A DNA stretch of 16,799 nt from an uncultured bacterium. GTDB lineage: Bacteria > Patescibacteriota > Patescibacteriia > UBA1558 > GWA2-36-10. The stretch covers positions 1 to 16,799 of the forward strand of contig CAIRBL010000017.1 of assembly GCA_903876815.1 (NCBI GenBank), given 5' to 3'. The notes below the pieces were generated by a model. That model was given only the letters and a program-made list of their open reading frames with translations. It was not told where the DNA came from and searched no databases. Positions 6,701 to 15,054 of the stretch are shown piece after piece (position 1 is the stretch's first letter; each line of letters begins with the position of its first letter). The position numbers and the translations under genes were made by a program.

Positions 6701-8176
6701 ATGAGTACAAAAAATAATCAAATTAGTACCCGAAAAGAAAATTATTCTCAATGGTATTTAGATATCATTGAAGCTGCAGATTTAGCAGAATATGGCCCAG
6801 TAAAAGGTACTATGGTTATAAAGCCTTATGGTTATGCTATCTGGGAAAATATTCAAAGTGTTTTAAATGCAGAGATCAAGGCTACTGGACATAAAAACGC
6901 TTATTTCCCATTGCTTATTCCCAAATCTTTTTTTAGTAAAGAAGCTTCACATGTAGATGGTTTTGCTAAAGAATGCGCGGTAGTGACGCACTATCGTTTA
7001 AAAAATAATCAAAAAGGAGAGATTGTTGTTGATGAGTCTGCAAAACTTGAAGAAGAATTAATTATTAGGCCCACTTCAGAGACTATAATTAACCACAGTT
7101 TTTCTCAATGGATTAGTTCTTGGCGTGATTTACCAGTTTTGATTAATCAATGGGCCAATGTTTTGCGTTGGGAAATGCGTACCCGCCCTTTTTTGAGAAC
7201 TTCAGAATTTTTATGGCAAGAGGGCCATACTGCTCATGCTACTGAAAAAGAAGCAGAAATAGAAGCACAAAAAATGTTAAATGTTTATCAGAATTTTGTT
7301 CGTGATTTTTTGGCTATGAGTGTTGTATCGGGTAAAAAATCAGAAAGTGAAAAGTTTGCAGGAGCTATTTACACTTATACTTTAGAAGCGATGATGCAAG
7401 ATGGAAAGTCTCTACAATTAGCTACCTCGCATCAACTTGGTCAAAATTTTGCTAAAGCTTTTGATATTCAATTTGTGGATAAAGAGAATAAAAAACAATA
7501 TGTGTGGCAGACTAGTTGGGGAATGAGTACGCGTAGTATTGGTGGTTTGATAATGACTCACAGTGATGATCATGGTTTGGTTTTGCCACCAAAGATTGCA
7601 CCTATTCAAGTTGTGGTTGTACCAATTTTAAAAGGAGATACAAATGATAAGAAAATTTTGAAATTAGTAAAGAAAATTCAGTCAGTTTTAAAATTAAAAG
7701 ATCGTTTAGAAATTGATGATAGAGAAAATCTAAGTATGGGCATGAAATTTAATATTTGGGAAAAGAAAGGCGTGCCTATTAGAATAGAGTTGGGTGCTAA
7801 AGAGCTAGAACAAAATGTTGTAGTTTTGGCTCGTAGAGACACAAAGGAAAAAAAGATAGTTGATATTGACAATTTAGCTAAAGTCGTTAAGGATACATTG
7901 GTAGATATACAAACTAACCTTTTGCATAAGGCCGAACAACACAGGCTAAAAAACACAAAATCTGTAGATAATTGGGATGATTTTAAAAAGGCAATTGAAA
8001 ACGGTTATTTTGTCTTGGCCCATTGGTCTGGTGACCCAAAAGTTGAAGAAATTATCAAAAAAGAAACAGGGGCCACTATAAGATGTTTGCCTTTTGATGC
8101 AAAGATAGAAAATGGTACATGTGTTTATAGTCAAAAACCATCCACACAAAGAGCTTTGTTTGCTAAAACTTATTAA
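6701..8176 (+). CDS. proS: Prolyl-tRNA synthetase, archaeal/eukaryotic-type short form
   Basis: 491 residues, charging tRNA-Pro with proline. It is the short form without the editing insertion found in the 560-570-residue bacterial type. Class II motifs are visible: RPTSE (123-127), then motif 2 through RTRPFLRTSEFLWQEGHTAH (160-179), and motif 3 around WGMSTRSIGGL (273-283). MTHSDDHG (285-292) follows. The anticodon-binding domain starts near APIQVVVVPI (300-309). The protein ends in a C-terminal Tyr (KTY), typical of this type. The final zinc-binding-like domain keeps only C462 and C474, and the CVYSQKPS segment has Ser where a second Cys would be expected. The gene is 12 nt after the 93-residue gene and 9 nt before mreB. 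Confidence 0.95.
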   Translation: MSTKNNQISTRKENYSQWYLDIIEAADLAEYGPVKGTMVIKPYGYAIWENIQSVLNAEIKATGHKNAYFPLLIPKSFFSKEASHVDGFAKECAVVTHYRLKNNQKGEIVVDESAKLEEELIIRPTSETIINHSFSQWISSWRDLPVLINQWANVLRWEMRTRPFLRTSEFLWQEGHTAHATEKEAEIEAQKMLNVYQNFVRDFLAMSVVSGKKSESEKFAGAIYTYTLEAMMQDGKSLQLATSHQLGQNFAKAFDIQFVDKENKKQYVWQTSWGMSTRSIGGLIMTHSDDHGLVLPPKIAPIQVVVVPILKGDTNDKKILKLVKKIQSVLKLKDRLEIDDRENLSMGMKFNIWEKKGVPIRIELGAKELEQNVVVLARRDTKEKKIVDIDNLAKVVKDTLVDIQTNLLHKAEQHRLKNTKSVDNWDDFKKAIENGYFVLAHWSGDPKVEEIIKKETGATIRCLPFDAKIENGTCVYSQKPSTQRALFAKTY

Positions 8177-8185
8177 GTAGAAATA

Positions 8186-9238
8186 ATGTTTAAAAGATTA
8201 TTCCAACAATTTTCTAAAGACATGGGTATTGACCTGGGTACGGCCAATACCTTAGTTTATGTTAAGGATCAAGGTATTGTAATCAATGAACCTAGCGTTG
8301 TGGCTATCAATACTCGCAATGATAAAATAGTGGCTGTAGGCGAGGACGCGAAAATTATGATGGGTAAAACTCCAGCTCACATCAACGTTATTCGACCATT
8401 AGTTGATGGCGTTATTTCTGATTTTGAGGTGACAGAAAAAATGATTAAACATTTTATTGAAAAAGTTCATCGTGAGTCCATGACTTTTATGCCTCGTCCA
8501 AGAGTGATGATCGCCATTCCGCTTGATGTCACAGAGGTAGAAAGAAAGGCTGTGGAAGACGCAGTTTTGGGAGCTGGCGCTTCTGAAGTTTTATTGATAG
8601 AAGAGCCTGTAGCGGCTGCTATTGGCGCTGGATTGCCCATCTTAGAAGCGACAGCAAGCATGGTGGTGGATATTGGCGGCGGTACTACAGAAATTGCAGT
8701 TATTTCTTTGGGTGGGGTCGTATCTTGGAAATCTTTGAAATTAGCTGGTGATAAATTAAATGAAGCTATTATTCAATATGCTCGAGATAAATTCAATATT
8801 TTGTTGGGAGAAAGAACGGCTGAAAAAATCAAGATTCAAATTGCTTCAGTTTTACCTTTTGATAGACCTATAGAAACCACGATGCGTGGGAGAGATTTGT
8901 TGACCGGTTTACCAAAGGAAATTAAAATTACTGATGCTAATATTAGAGAAGCGATAGCTAAGCCAATCAAGTTGATTGTTGATAATATTAAAACAACTAT
9001 TGAAAGTACACCTCCAGAGCTAGTGTCTGACTTGTATGAAAGAGGTCTGATTTTGACTGGCGGTGGCGCTCTATTAAAAGGCTTGGATCAGTTGATTGCT
9101 CAAGAAGTAAAAATGCCAGTGCATGTAGCCGATGATCCATTGACGGCAGTAGTTAGGGGCACTGGTAAAATTTTAGATGATTTAGAGAATTTACGGGAAA
9201 TATTATTGCCATCTACCAAAGACATAGGTTTTAATTAA
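8186..9238 (+). CDS. mreB: Rod-shape actin homologue MreB (copy 1)
   Basis: 350 residues, full length. MreB polymerises under the membrane and organises the lateral cell-wall synthesis complex. Actin-fold nucleotide motifs are intact: phosphate-1 DLGTANT (16-22), phosphate-2 DIGGGTTE (162-169), connect region IEEPVAAAIG (138-147), and adenosine motif TGGGALL (291-297). The N-terminal MFKRLFQQFSKD can form an amphipathic helix, like the membrane-anchoring helix of Gram-negative MreB. It leads the mreB-mreC-mreD-mrdA run, with mreC only 5 nt downstream. A second, diverged copy lies at 12912. Confidence 0.97.
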   Translation: MFKRLFQQFSKDMGIDLGTANTLVYVKDQGIVINEPSVVAINTRNDKIVAVGEDAKIMMGKTPAHINVIRPLVDGVISDFEVTEKMIKHFIEKVHRESMTFMPRPRVMIAIPLDVTEVERKAVEDAVLGAGASEVLLIEEPVAAAIGAGLPILEATASMVVDIGGGTTEIAVISLGGVVSWKSLKLAGDKLNEAIIQYARDKFNILLGERTAEKIKIQIASVLPFDRPIETTMRGRDLLTGLPKEIKITDANIREAIAKPIKLIVDNIKTTIESTPPELVSDLYERGLILTGGGALLKGLDQLIAQEVKMPVHVADDPLTAVVRGTGKILDDLENLREILLPSTKDIGFN

Positions 9239-9243
9239 TTTCC

Positions 9244-9984
9244 ATGTTAAAAAGAAATATTCAAATTTTTCTCCTTTTTTTTGTGGCAGCTTTATTATTA
9301 ATTTTTTTAAAGACCGGCCACATTTTTGATATTGGTTTTTTATTTCGTAAATTGCCAGCACCTCAACAAACGGTCAATCGTTTATTGAATCCGCCAGATA
9401 ATTTGGCAGAAGAATACAATAAATTATTATCTCAGAATACACAATTGCAATCATTGGCAGCGGAAAATAAGGAATTAAGATCATTATTGTCCTTAAAAGA
9501 AAAACAAAATTATCAGCTAATTGCAGCTAATATTTTGAGCAGAGATTTGTTAAATCAAAATTTATTAATTTTAGATGTTGGCCAAAATTTGGGAGTACAA
9601 ATCGGTCAAGCGATTGTAGTTGATGACGGTGTAATGATTGGTAAAATTATTGAAGTTAGACAAGATGCTTCAGTGGCTAGACTTTTGACTGACAATTTGA
9701 GTAAAATCGCTGTGAGTGTTGGTCAAGAACAAAATATTTCTGGTATTTTAGAAGGTTCTTTGGGCTTGGGTATGAATTTGCACTATATACCACAAGAGCA
9801 AGAGCTTAAAAAAGGAGATTTGGTGGTTTCTTCGCGCTTGAGTGAAAATATACCAGCTGGTTTGATTGTGGGGCAGATTGAAACAGTAGAATTTTCCGAA
9901 GAAGATTTGTTTAAACAGGCCATTGTTACCCCTTTGATTGATTATAACAATATATCATTAGTTGGTATTATTTTGGGTGTATGA
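9244..9984 (+). CDS. mreC: Rod-shape-determining protein MreC
   Basis: 246 residues. One membrane helix at about 5-24 is followed by a coiled coil around 52-90, rich in Leu heptads and Gln/Asn/Glu. A beta-rich extracytoplasmic domain occupies about 92-246, with typical GQAIVVDDGVMIGKI (115-129) and AGLIVGQI (207-214). This is the standard MreC layout, a bitopic scaffold linking MreB inside to PBP2 outside. It is slightly short compared with most MreC, which can have longer tails. Its TGA stop overlaps the mreD start as ATGA, implying coupled translation. Confidence 0.92.
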   Translation: MLKRNIQIFLLFFVAALLLIFLKTGHIFDIGFLFRKLPAPQQTVNRLLNPPDNLAEEYNKLLSQNTQLQSLAAENKELRSLLSLKEKQNYQLIAANILSRDLLNQNLLILDVGQNLGVQIGQAIVVDDGVMIGKIIEVRQDASVARLLTDNLSKIAVSVGQEQNISGILEGSLGLGMNLHYIPQEQELKKGDLVVSSRLSENIPAGLIVGQIETVEFSEEDLFKQAIVTPLIDYNNISLVGIILGV

Positions 9985-10475
9985 GATATTTAGGTGCGCT
10001 TATTTTATTTTTAGCATCTTATGTGGCCTATGCTTTTGTTTTTAATACTGCTTGGCATTGGCTGAATCCTTTTTTAATCAGTTTAATTTTTATATACTAT
10101 ATCAGTGGTAAGCCCTTGGTTTATTATAGCGTAGCTTTATTTTTTGGTTTAGTACTTGACGCTTTTGCGGCAGGATTTGGCTTATACTCTTTGAGTTTTT
10201 TGTTAGTTATTTTTATGATTAGTAATTTACAACTAACAATTTTTACCTCCAAAAATACAGGCACTATTATTTTGTTGACATTTTTGGCTAGTATTTTCTT
10301 TTATATTTTTTTCTGGCTTTTGTATTATTTGTCTAGTGGGGAATTTTATACTTTGAATGTGGCGATAAGTTTAAAAATGTTCCGGTTTGTTTTATTGGAT
10401 ACTTTGTTAGTAGTTTTATTTTACGTTTTATATTTTAATTTGTGGTTAAAAAAGAATGAGAGACGATCCTTTTAA
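9981..10475 (+). CDS. mreD: Rod-shape-determining protein MreD
   Basis: 164 residues, almost wholly hydrophobic, with five or six predicted membrane segments (about 3-21, 29-42, 46-62, 66-82, 94-117, 132-154). GLVLDAFAAGFGLYSLSF (56-73) resembles the conserved MreD core with its Asp and Gly residues. Sequence conservation is otherwise low in this family. The call rests on size, topology and the position between mreC and the PBP2 gene. It overlaps mreC by 4 nt and the next gene by 20 nt. Confidence 0.85.
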   Translation: MRYLGALILFLASYVAYAFVFNTAWHWLNPFLISLIFIYYISGKPLVYYSVALFFGLVLDAFAAGFGLYSLSFLLVIFMISNLQLTIFTSKNTGTIILLTFLASIFFYIFFWLLYYLSSGEFYTLNVAISLKMFRFVLLDTLLVVLFYVLYFNLWLKKNERRSF

Positions 10476-12351
10476 AATTAGAGAAGGACAAATCAGAGAT
10501 TCTCGTTTGCTCGGATTTTCTAAAAGTCGTCATAGCGGTGATTATTTAGATTTTTGGTCCAATGCGAGTGGAACGGTAGGAAAATTTTTTGCAGATAGTA
10601 AAGTAACTATCCTATTTTTTATTTTGTTAATTTTTTTATTAATTTTGTGGTCTAGAAGTTTTTATTTGCAAATTATTCGAGGTGATCATTTTTTAAATAT
10701 TGCTGAAGGTAATAGAACAAGACAAGAAATAGTCAAAGCCAACAGAGGTTTGATATACGATCGTTTTGGTAATTTATTATTAAAAAATATTTCTCATTTC
10801 TTTTTGTACTTAGATAAAAGTGATTTGCCAGAAAACGAAAATGAAAAAGTAGTTTTTTTGACCAAAATAGCTAATATTTTGTCTATTGAGCCCAAAGTTA
10901 TTGAAGAGCGTTTGCAGGCCGAAAAATCAAATAAAACTTTGATTTATGAAAATGTGCCTTATGAGCAAGCAATGAAGTTGATTTTGTTAGCTGATGATAC
11001 ACCTGGCATTGAGGTGAATTTTGAACCTAGGCGCCAATATTTTGATTATTTAGGTTTAGGTCACGTAATGGGTTATTTGGGGGAAGTTTCAGAAGACGAT
11101 TTGGCTAATAAGCAAGGCTATCGTTACAATGATAGGCTAGGCAAAACAGGTTTAGAATTGATTTATGAAAATACTTTAAGAGGTGAAGATGGCATTCGAG
11201 AAATAGAAGTTGATGCTTTGAATAGAGCAAAAAATATTATCACTTGGCATGAACCTAAAGATGGTCATGATATGACACTGACCATCGATGCTGCTGCGCA
11301 AGCAAAATTATATGAAATCATGGCTAATAATGCCGAGAATTTTGATAAACCAAAGATGGCGGCGGTAGTTTTGGATGCACAAGATGGTGGAATTTTAGCT
11401 ATGCTAAGTTTGCCTATTTTTGATAATAATATTTTTACTTCTAGTTTAGATAAAGAAAAATATACGCAAATTATCACTGATCCAAGTAATCCCTTATTAA
11501 ATAGAGTGGTTGCTGGCACCTATCCATTTGGTTCTGTTTTTAAACCAGTGGTTGCAGCGGCTGCCTTGCAAGAAAAAATTATCAGCCCAGATTTTAGTGT
11601 ACAAAGTACTGGTGGCGTACAAATTGGTAATAATTTTTTTCCAGATTGGCGTCCATCTGGACACGGTAGAACAGATATCAAATGGGCTCTAGCTGATTCG
11701 GTAAATACATTTTTTTATACTATTGGCGGTGGCAACAATCAATGGTTACAAAATGGTTTGGGTATGGAAAAAATTGTAGATTACGCTCATTTATTTGGTT
11801 TAGAAAAAACTACCGGTATAGATATCAATGGTGAAGTTGCTGGATTTATGCCTACTAAAGAATGGAAAGAAAAAACTTTAGGTGAAAGATGGTATTTGGG
11901 TGATACTTATAATCTTTCTATTGGTCAGGGATATTTGTTGGGCACGCCATTACAAGCAGCGATGATTATGTCATACTTTGCTACTGGCAAAGTATATCAA
12001 CCTCACTTTGTTAAGAGTATCAAAAATGGTGAACAAGAAGAAGTGTTTCAGCCAAAAGTTTTACTAGAAAATTTAATTGAAAAAAAGAACTTTGACATTA
12101 TTAGAGAAGGCTTAAGAGAAACTGTTGTGTCTGGAACAGCCAAAAGTTTACAGTCAGTAGCAGTTGAAGTGGCTGGTAAAACTGGCACAGCTCAATTTAA
12201 CTCAAATAAAACGCCACATTCTTGGTTTGCTTCTTTTGCGCCATATGATAACCCTGAAATTGTGACTTTAGTTTTGGTTGAAGAAGGGGGAGATAGGGGT
12301 TTAGCGGTGACTGTGGCGCGTCAATTTTTAGAGTGGTATTTTCAGCGTTAA
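10456..12351 (+). CDS. mrdA: Penicillin-binding protein 2 (elongasome transpeptidase)
   Basis: 631 residues, the usual class B PBP2 size. This enzyme cross-links peptidoglycan during cell elongation, working with MreBCD and RodA. A single membrane anchor lies near 50-66. The pedestal/dimerisation domain spans about 90-260 and contains ANRGLIYDRFGN (95-106). The transpeptidase has the three active-site motifs: S360-V-F-K363 in PFGSVFKP, S415-V-N417, and K575-T-G-T578. The roughly 48-residue polar N-terminal cytoplasmic tail is longer than in E. coli PBP2. The start overlaps mreD by 20 nt. No rodA follows, so the partner glycosyltransferase must be encoded elsewhere. This is the last gene of the shape operon; a small palindrome spans its stop. 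Confidence 0.95.
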   Translation: MRDDPFKIREGQIRDSRLLGFSKSRHSGDYLDFWSNASGTVGKFFADSKVTILFFILLIFLLILWSRSFYLQIIRGDHFLNIAEGNRTRQEIVKANRGLIYDRFGNLLLKNISHFFLYLDKSDLPENENEKVVFLTKIANILSIEPKVIEERLQAEKSNKTLIYENVPYEQAMKLILLADDTPGIEVNFEPRRQYFDYLGLGHVMGYLGEVSEDDLANKQGYRYNDRLGKTGLELIYENTLRGEDGIREIEVDALNRAKNIITWHEPKDGHDMTLTIDAAAQAKLYEIMANNAENFDKPKMAAVVLDAQDGGILAMLSLPIFDNNIFTSSLDKEKYTQIITDPSNPLLNRVVAGTYPFGSVFKPVVAAAALQEKIISPDFSVQSTGGVQIGNNFFPDWRPSGHGRTDIKWALADSVNTFFYTIGGGNNQWLQNGLGMEKIVDYAHLFGLEKTTGIDINGEVAGFMPTKEWKEKTLGERWYLGDTYNLSIGQGYLLGTPLQAAMIMSYFATGKVYQPHFVKSIKNGEQEEVFQPKVLLENLIEKKNFDIIREGLRETVVSGTAKSLQSVAVEVAGKTGTAQFNSNKTPHSWFASFAPYDNPEIVTLVLVEEGGDRGLAVTVARQFLEWYFQR

Positions 12352-12357
12352 AACGCT
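12344..12357 (+). terminator. Short palindrome over the mrdA stop codon
   Basis: AGCGTTAAAACGCT is a perfect inverted repeat that includes the TAA stop (12349-12351). The stem is only 5-6 bp and no U-tract follows, so termination is doubtful. Confidence 0.2.
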
Positions 12358-12409
12358 AGTATTGCCAAAAAATGATTTATCAGGCAAAATAACATAATAA
12401 AGCTTAAAA

Positions 12410-12415
12410 TAAAAT
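12410..12415 (+). promoter_or_regulatory. Possible -10 element for greA
   Basis: TAAAAT (5 of 6 to TATAAT) ends 7 nt before the greA ATG, which would again give a leaderless start. No -35 is visible, and this DNA is AT-rich, so chance is likely. An alternative -10 is CATAAT at 12393-12398, giving a leader of about 17 nt. Confidence 0.22.
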
Positions 12416-12421
12416 TAATTT

Positions 12422-12880
12422 ATGAATGGAAGAATTTTAACACAGGAAGGCTTAGATAAGTTGAAAATAGAACTAGAAAGCCTAAAGATTAATAAAAGAA
12501 AAGAAGTAGCAGAAAGAATCAAAAATGCTAAGGAATTTGGTGATTTGTCAGAAAATGCCGAATATCAAGAAGCTAAAGAAGAACAATCTTTTGTAGAAGG
12601 ACGTATTTTAGAATTGGAAAGTATCATCAAAAGCTCAACAGTAGCTGATAATCATCAGGTTTTAGATACTGTCAACATTGGCTCTACTATTCAAGTTGAA
12701 AAAGATAAGCAAACATTTGAGTTTACCATTGTTGGTAGCACAGAAGCTGATCCGGTGAATAACCGTATTTCTGTAGAGTCTCCTTTGGGCTCAGCTTTCT
12801 TGGGAGCTAAGATTGGTCAAGAGGTGGAGATTAATTTGCCAATTGGCAAAACAATTTACAAGATTTTAGTTATCAAATAA
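12422..12880 (+). CDS. greA: Transcription elongation factor GreA
   Basis: 152 residues, close to the standard 155-160. GreA enters the RNA polymerase secondary channel and stimulates cleavage of backtracked RNA. The N-terminal coiled coil, about 8-75, carries GDLSENAEYQEAKEEQ near its tip (about 40-55). These are the acidic residues (D41, E44) that coordinate the catalytic Mg. The C-terminal FKBP-like domain contains DPVNNRISVESPLGSAFLG (about 105-123), with the family's SPLG and ending in the typical Tyr-Lys-Ile strand. It sits 70 nt after mrdA, so it may have its own promoter, and 31 nt before the second mreB. Confidence 0.95.
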   Translation: MNGRILTQEGLDKLKIELESLKINKRKEVAERIKNAKEFGDLSENAEYQEAKEEQSFVEGRILELESIIKSSTVADNHQVLDTVNIGSTIQVEKDKQTFEFTIVGSTEADPVNNRISVESPLGSAFLGAKIGQEVEINLPIGKTIYKILVIK

Positions 12881-12911
12881 AACTTTTGATTATTAATCAC
12901 TTATTACCTGG

Positions 12912-13925
12912 ATGTTTATAAAAAAGATAGGAATTGATCTAGGCACAGCATACACTTTGGTTTATATACCAAAGCGCGGTATTGTGATTAATGAACCGAG
13001 TGTAGTAGCTGTTTCTGTTTTTGATAAAAAAGTGATGGCTGTTGGTGATGAAGCTAAAGAAATGATTGGACGTACACCAGATTCTATTGTAGCTTCTCGT
13101 CCTTTAAAAAATGGCGTAATTGCAGATTATCAGACCACTGAAAGCATGTTGAGATATTTTATCAATAAAGCAGTTGGTGGTATGAAAATTTTTCGTCCAG
13201 AAGTCATGATTGCAGTACCCGCTGGTATTACCTCTACCGAAAGAAGAGCGGTTATCGACGCGACTCTGAATGCCGGTGCTAAAGCAGCTTATATTATCAA
13301 AGAGCCGATTGCAGCAGCTATTGGCGCGGACATTCCTATTGGCTCTGCTTCTGGTCACATGATTGTGGATATGGGTGGTGGAACTTCTGAAATAGCCGTG
13401 ATTTCTTTGGGCGGTATTGTAGCTAATACTTCAGTCAGAATAGGCGGTAATAAATATGACGCGGCTATTGGTGAATTTGTCAAGAAAAAATATAACATGG
13501 CAATTGGTGATAGAACTGCAGAGGAAGTAAAGATTAAAATTGGTTCGGCTCAGTATTTACCAAAAGGTGAAAAATTATTTATGGATGTGAAGGGTAGAGA
13601 CATGATTACTGGTTTACCACGCACCATCACCGTCTCTTCTGATGACATCACAGAGGCCTTACAAAATGAATTGCAAGGTTTAATTTCAGCTGTAAAGTCA
13701 GTTTTATATCAAACTCCACCAGAATTATCGGCTGATATCATGGATAAAGGTATGGTTTTATCTGGCGGAACTTCTTTGTTGCGTAACATGGATAAATTAT
13801 TGGCTCAAGCTACTGGTGTGCCAGCATATACTGCTGATGATGCTTTATTGTGTGTAGCTAGAGGTACTGGTATTGCTTTAGAAAACTTAGAATCATATAA
13901 ACGTAGTATTTTATCTACTAAATAA
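12912..13925 (+). CDS. MreB/Mbl-type actin homologue (copy 2, divergent)
   Basis: 337 residues, the full actin-like fold. Compared with copy 1 at 8186, it starts directly with MFIKKIGIDLG, so it lacks the amphipathic N-terminal helix. Phosphate-1 reads DLGTAYT (9-15), with Tyr where copy 1 and most MreB have Asn. Phosphate-2 is DMGGGTSE (153-160), the connect region is IIKEPIAAAIG (128-138), and the adenosine motif is SGGTSLL (284-290) rather than TGGGALL. It is therefore a paralogue with a likely separate role, as Mbl and MreBH are in Bacillus, not a recent duplicate. It lies between greA and a glycosyltransferase gene 6 nt downstream. No Shine-Dalgarno is present. Confidence 0.93.
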   Translation: MFIKKIGIDLGTAYTLVYIPKRGIVINEPSVVAVSVFDKKVMAVGDEAKEMIGRTPDSIVASRPLKNGVIADYQTTESMLRYFINKAVGGMKIFRPEVMIAVPAGITSTERRAVIDATLNAGAKAAYIIKEPIAAAIGADIPIGSASGHMIVDMGGGTSEIAVISLGGIVANTSVRIGGNKYDAAIGEFVKKKYNMAIGDRTAEEVKIKIGSAQYLPKGEKLFMDVKGRDMITGLPRTITVSSDDITEALQNELQGLISAVKSVLYQTPPELSADIMDKGMVLSGGTSLLRNMDKLLAQATGVPAYTADDALLCVARGTGIALENLESYKRSILSTK

Positions 13926-13931
13926 ATTTAT

Positions 13932-15032
13932 ATGGCAAAAATAGCCTTGGAAGCAACTCGAGCTAATAAGCTAAAAAAAACTGGCACTGAGTGGTATGCT
14001 TGGCATTTACTGCAAGAGTTTAAAAAAATAGACTCAAGCAATCAATTTTTTATTTATCATAATCAAGATTTAGCTGCAGAGCTGAAAGTTGCTCCGGCTA
14101 ATTTTATTTTTAAACAAATAAAATGGCCTTTCAAAAAGCTTTGGACACACATTCGTTTGTCCGTTGCTTTATTCATCGATCGGCCAGATAAATTTTTTGC
14201 CAGCAATGCCTTACCATTATTTGTTCATGGTGAAGTGATTGTGACTATTCATGACCTCGGTTTTTTTAAAAATCCTGAGTTATATCATTTTTTAGAAAGA
14301 TGGTATCAAAAGATTTCTCATTATTTGAGTATTAAAAGGGCCGATAAAATAATCGCTGTGTCTCAAGCTACGGCTCAAGATATTATAAAGTATTTTCCGA
14401 AAAGTAAAAATAAAATTCAAACTATTTATAATGGTTGGAACAAAGAAGAATTTCAAAGCATTAATCAAAATGAAAGAGAGGCTATTTTGGAAAAGTATGA
14501 TTTACCCAATGAATTTATTTTATATATTGGTAGATTAGAAACAAAAAAGAATGTCCAAAATTTACTCAAAGCTTTTGCCTTATTAAAGGATAAGAATTGT
14601 CATTTGGTTTTAGCTGGGCGTCCTGGTAATTTTGGCTATGAAGAGATAGAACATTTGAGTCAAGATAAAGAAATTAAAAATCGTGTACATTTGTTAGGTT
14701 ATATCAGGCAACATGATTATGCAAAATTATTGGCTTTTGCTCATATTTTTGTTTTCCCTTCTAAATTTGAGGGTTTTGGTATCCCAGTTTTAGAGGCCAT
14801 GGGCAGTGGAGTGCCAACTGTGATTTCTGATTTACCAGTTTTACATGAAGTAGCAAATGATGCTAGTATTTATTTTGATCCAAATAATCCACAAGATATA
14901 GCTGATAAAATAGACACCGTGCTTATTGATGCTGTTTTAAGGACAGATTTGATCAATAAAGGTTTAGTGCAAAGTCAAAGATTTTCTTGGTCAAAATGTG
15001 CCAAAGAAACATTAACCTACATTTTAAAATAA
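13932..15032 (+). CDS. Glycosyltransferase, GT4 family (GT-B fold)
   Basis: 366 residues. The C-terminal domain has the GT4 hallmarks: LYIGRLETKKN (197-207), the LAGRPG loop (227-232), and E280-GFGIPVLE288, the E-x7-E donor-phosphate motif. GSGVPTVISDLPVLHEV (291-307) completes the nucleotide-sugar site. The N-terminal acceptor domain includes VTIHDLGFF (104-112). There is no signal peptide or true membrane helix, so it acts on the cytoplasmic face, transferring a sugar from an NDP-sugar to a lipid or glycan acceptor. Given the downstream sugar-phosphate transferase, surface polysaccharide synthesis is plausible. Donor and acceptor cannot be read from sequence. It is 6 nt after the second mreB. 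Confidence 0.92.
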   Translation: MAKIALEATRANKLKKTGTEWYAWHLLQEFKKIDSSNQFFIYHNQDLAAELKVAPANFIFKQIKWPFKKLWTHIRLSVALFIDRPDKFFASNALPLFVHGEVIVTIHDLGFFKNPELYHFLERWYQKISHYLSIKRADKIIAVSQATAQDIIKYFPKSKNKIQTIYNGWNKEEFQSINQNEREAILEKYDLPNEFILYIGRLETKKNVQNLLKAFALLKDKNCHLVLAGRPGNFGYEEIEHLSQDKEIKNRVHLLGYIRQHDYAKLLAFAHIFVFPSKFEGFGIPVLEAMGSGVPTVISDLPVLHEVANDASIYFDPNNPQDIADKIDTVLIDAVLRTDLINKGLVQSQRFSWSKCAKETLTYILK

Positions 15033-15045
15033 CAGTTGTTTAAAT

Positions 15046-15052
15046 AGAGGAG
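15046..15052 (+). promoter_or_regulatory. Strong Shine-Dalgarno of the 39-residue mini-gene
   Basis: AGAGGAG at 15046-15052 is 2 nt from the ATG at 15055 and 8 nt from the in-frame ATG at 15061. The spacing suits the second ATG better. It is the first strong Shine-Dalgarno in the window; the long genes have none. Confidence 0.6.
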
Positions 15053-15054
15053 AA

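Noticed and set aside
11510..11692. 60-codon + strand frame inside mrdA
   Set aside because: Out-of-frame within the PBP2 transpeptidase domain, over the SxxK motif; no separate start signals.
12362..12387. TTGCC...GGCAA hairpin between mrdA and greA as a terminator
   Set aside because: Only 5 bp around a 16-nt loop and no U-tract.
12887..12899. TGATT-ATT-AATCA hairpin between greA and the second mreB
   Set aside because: Short, A/T only stem in an AT-rich gap; expected by chance.
8186..13925. The two mreB genes as a recent tandem duplication or assembly artefact
   Set aside because: The proteins differ throughout, including nucleotide-site residues and N-termini, and are separated by four unrelated genes.
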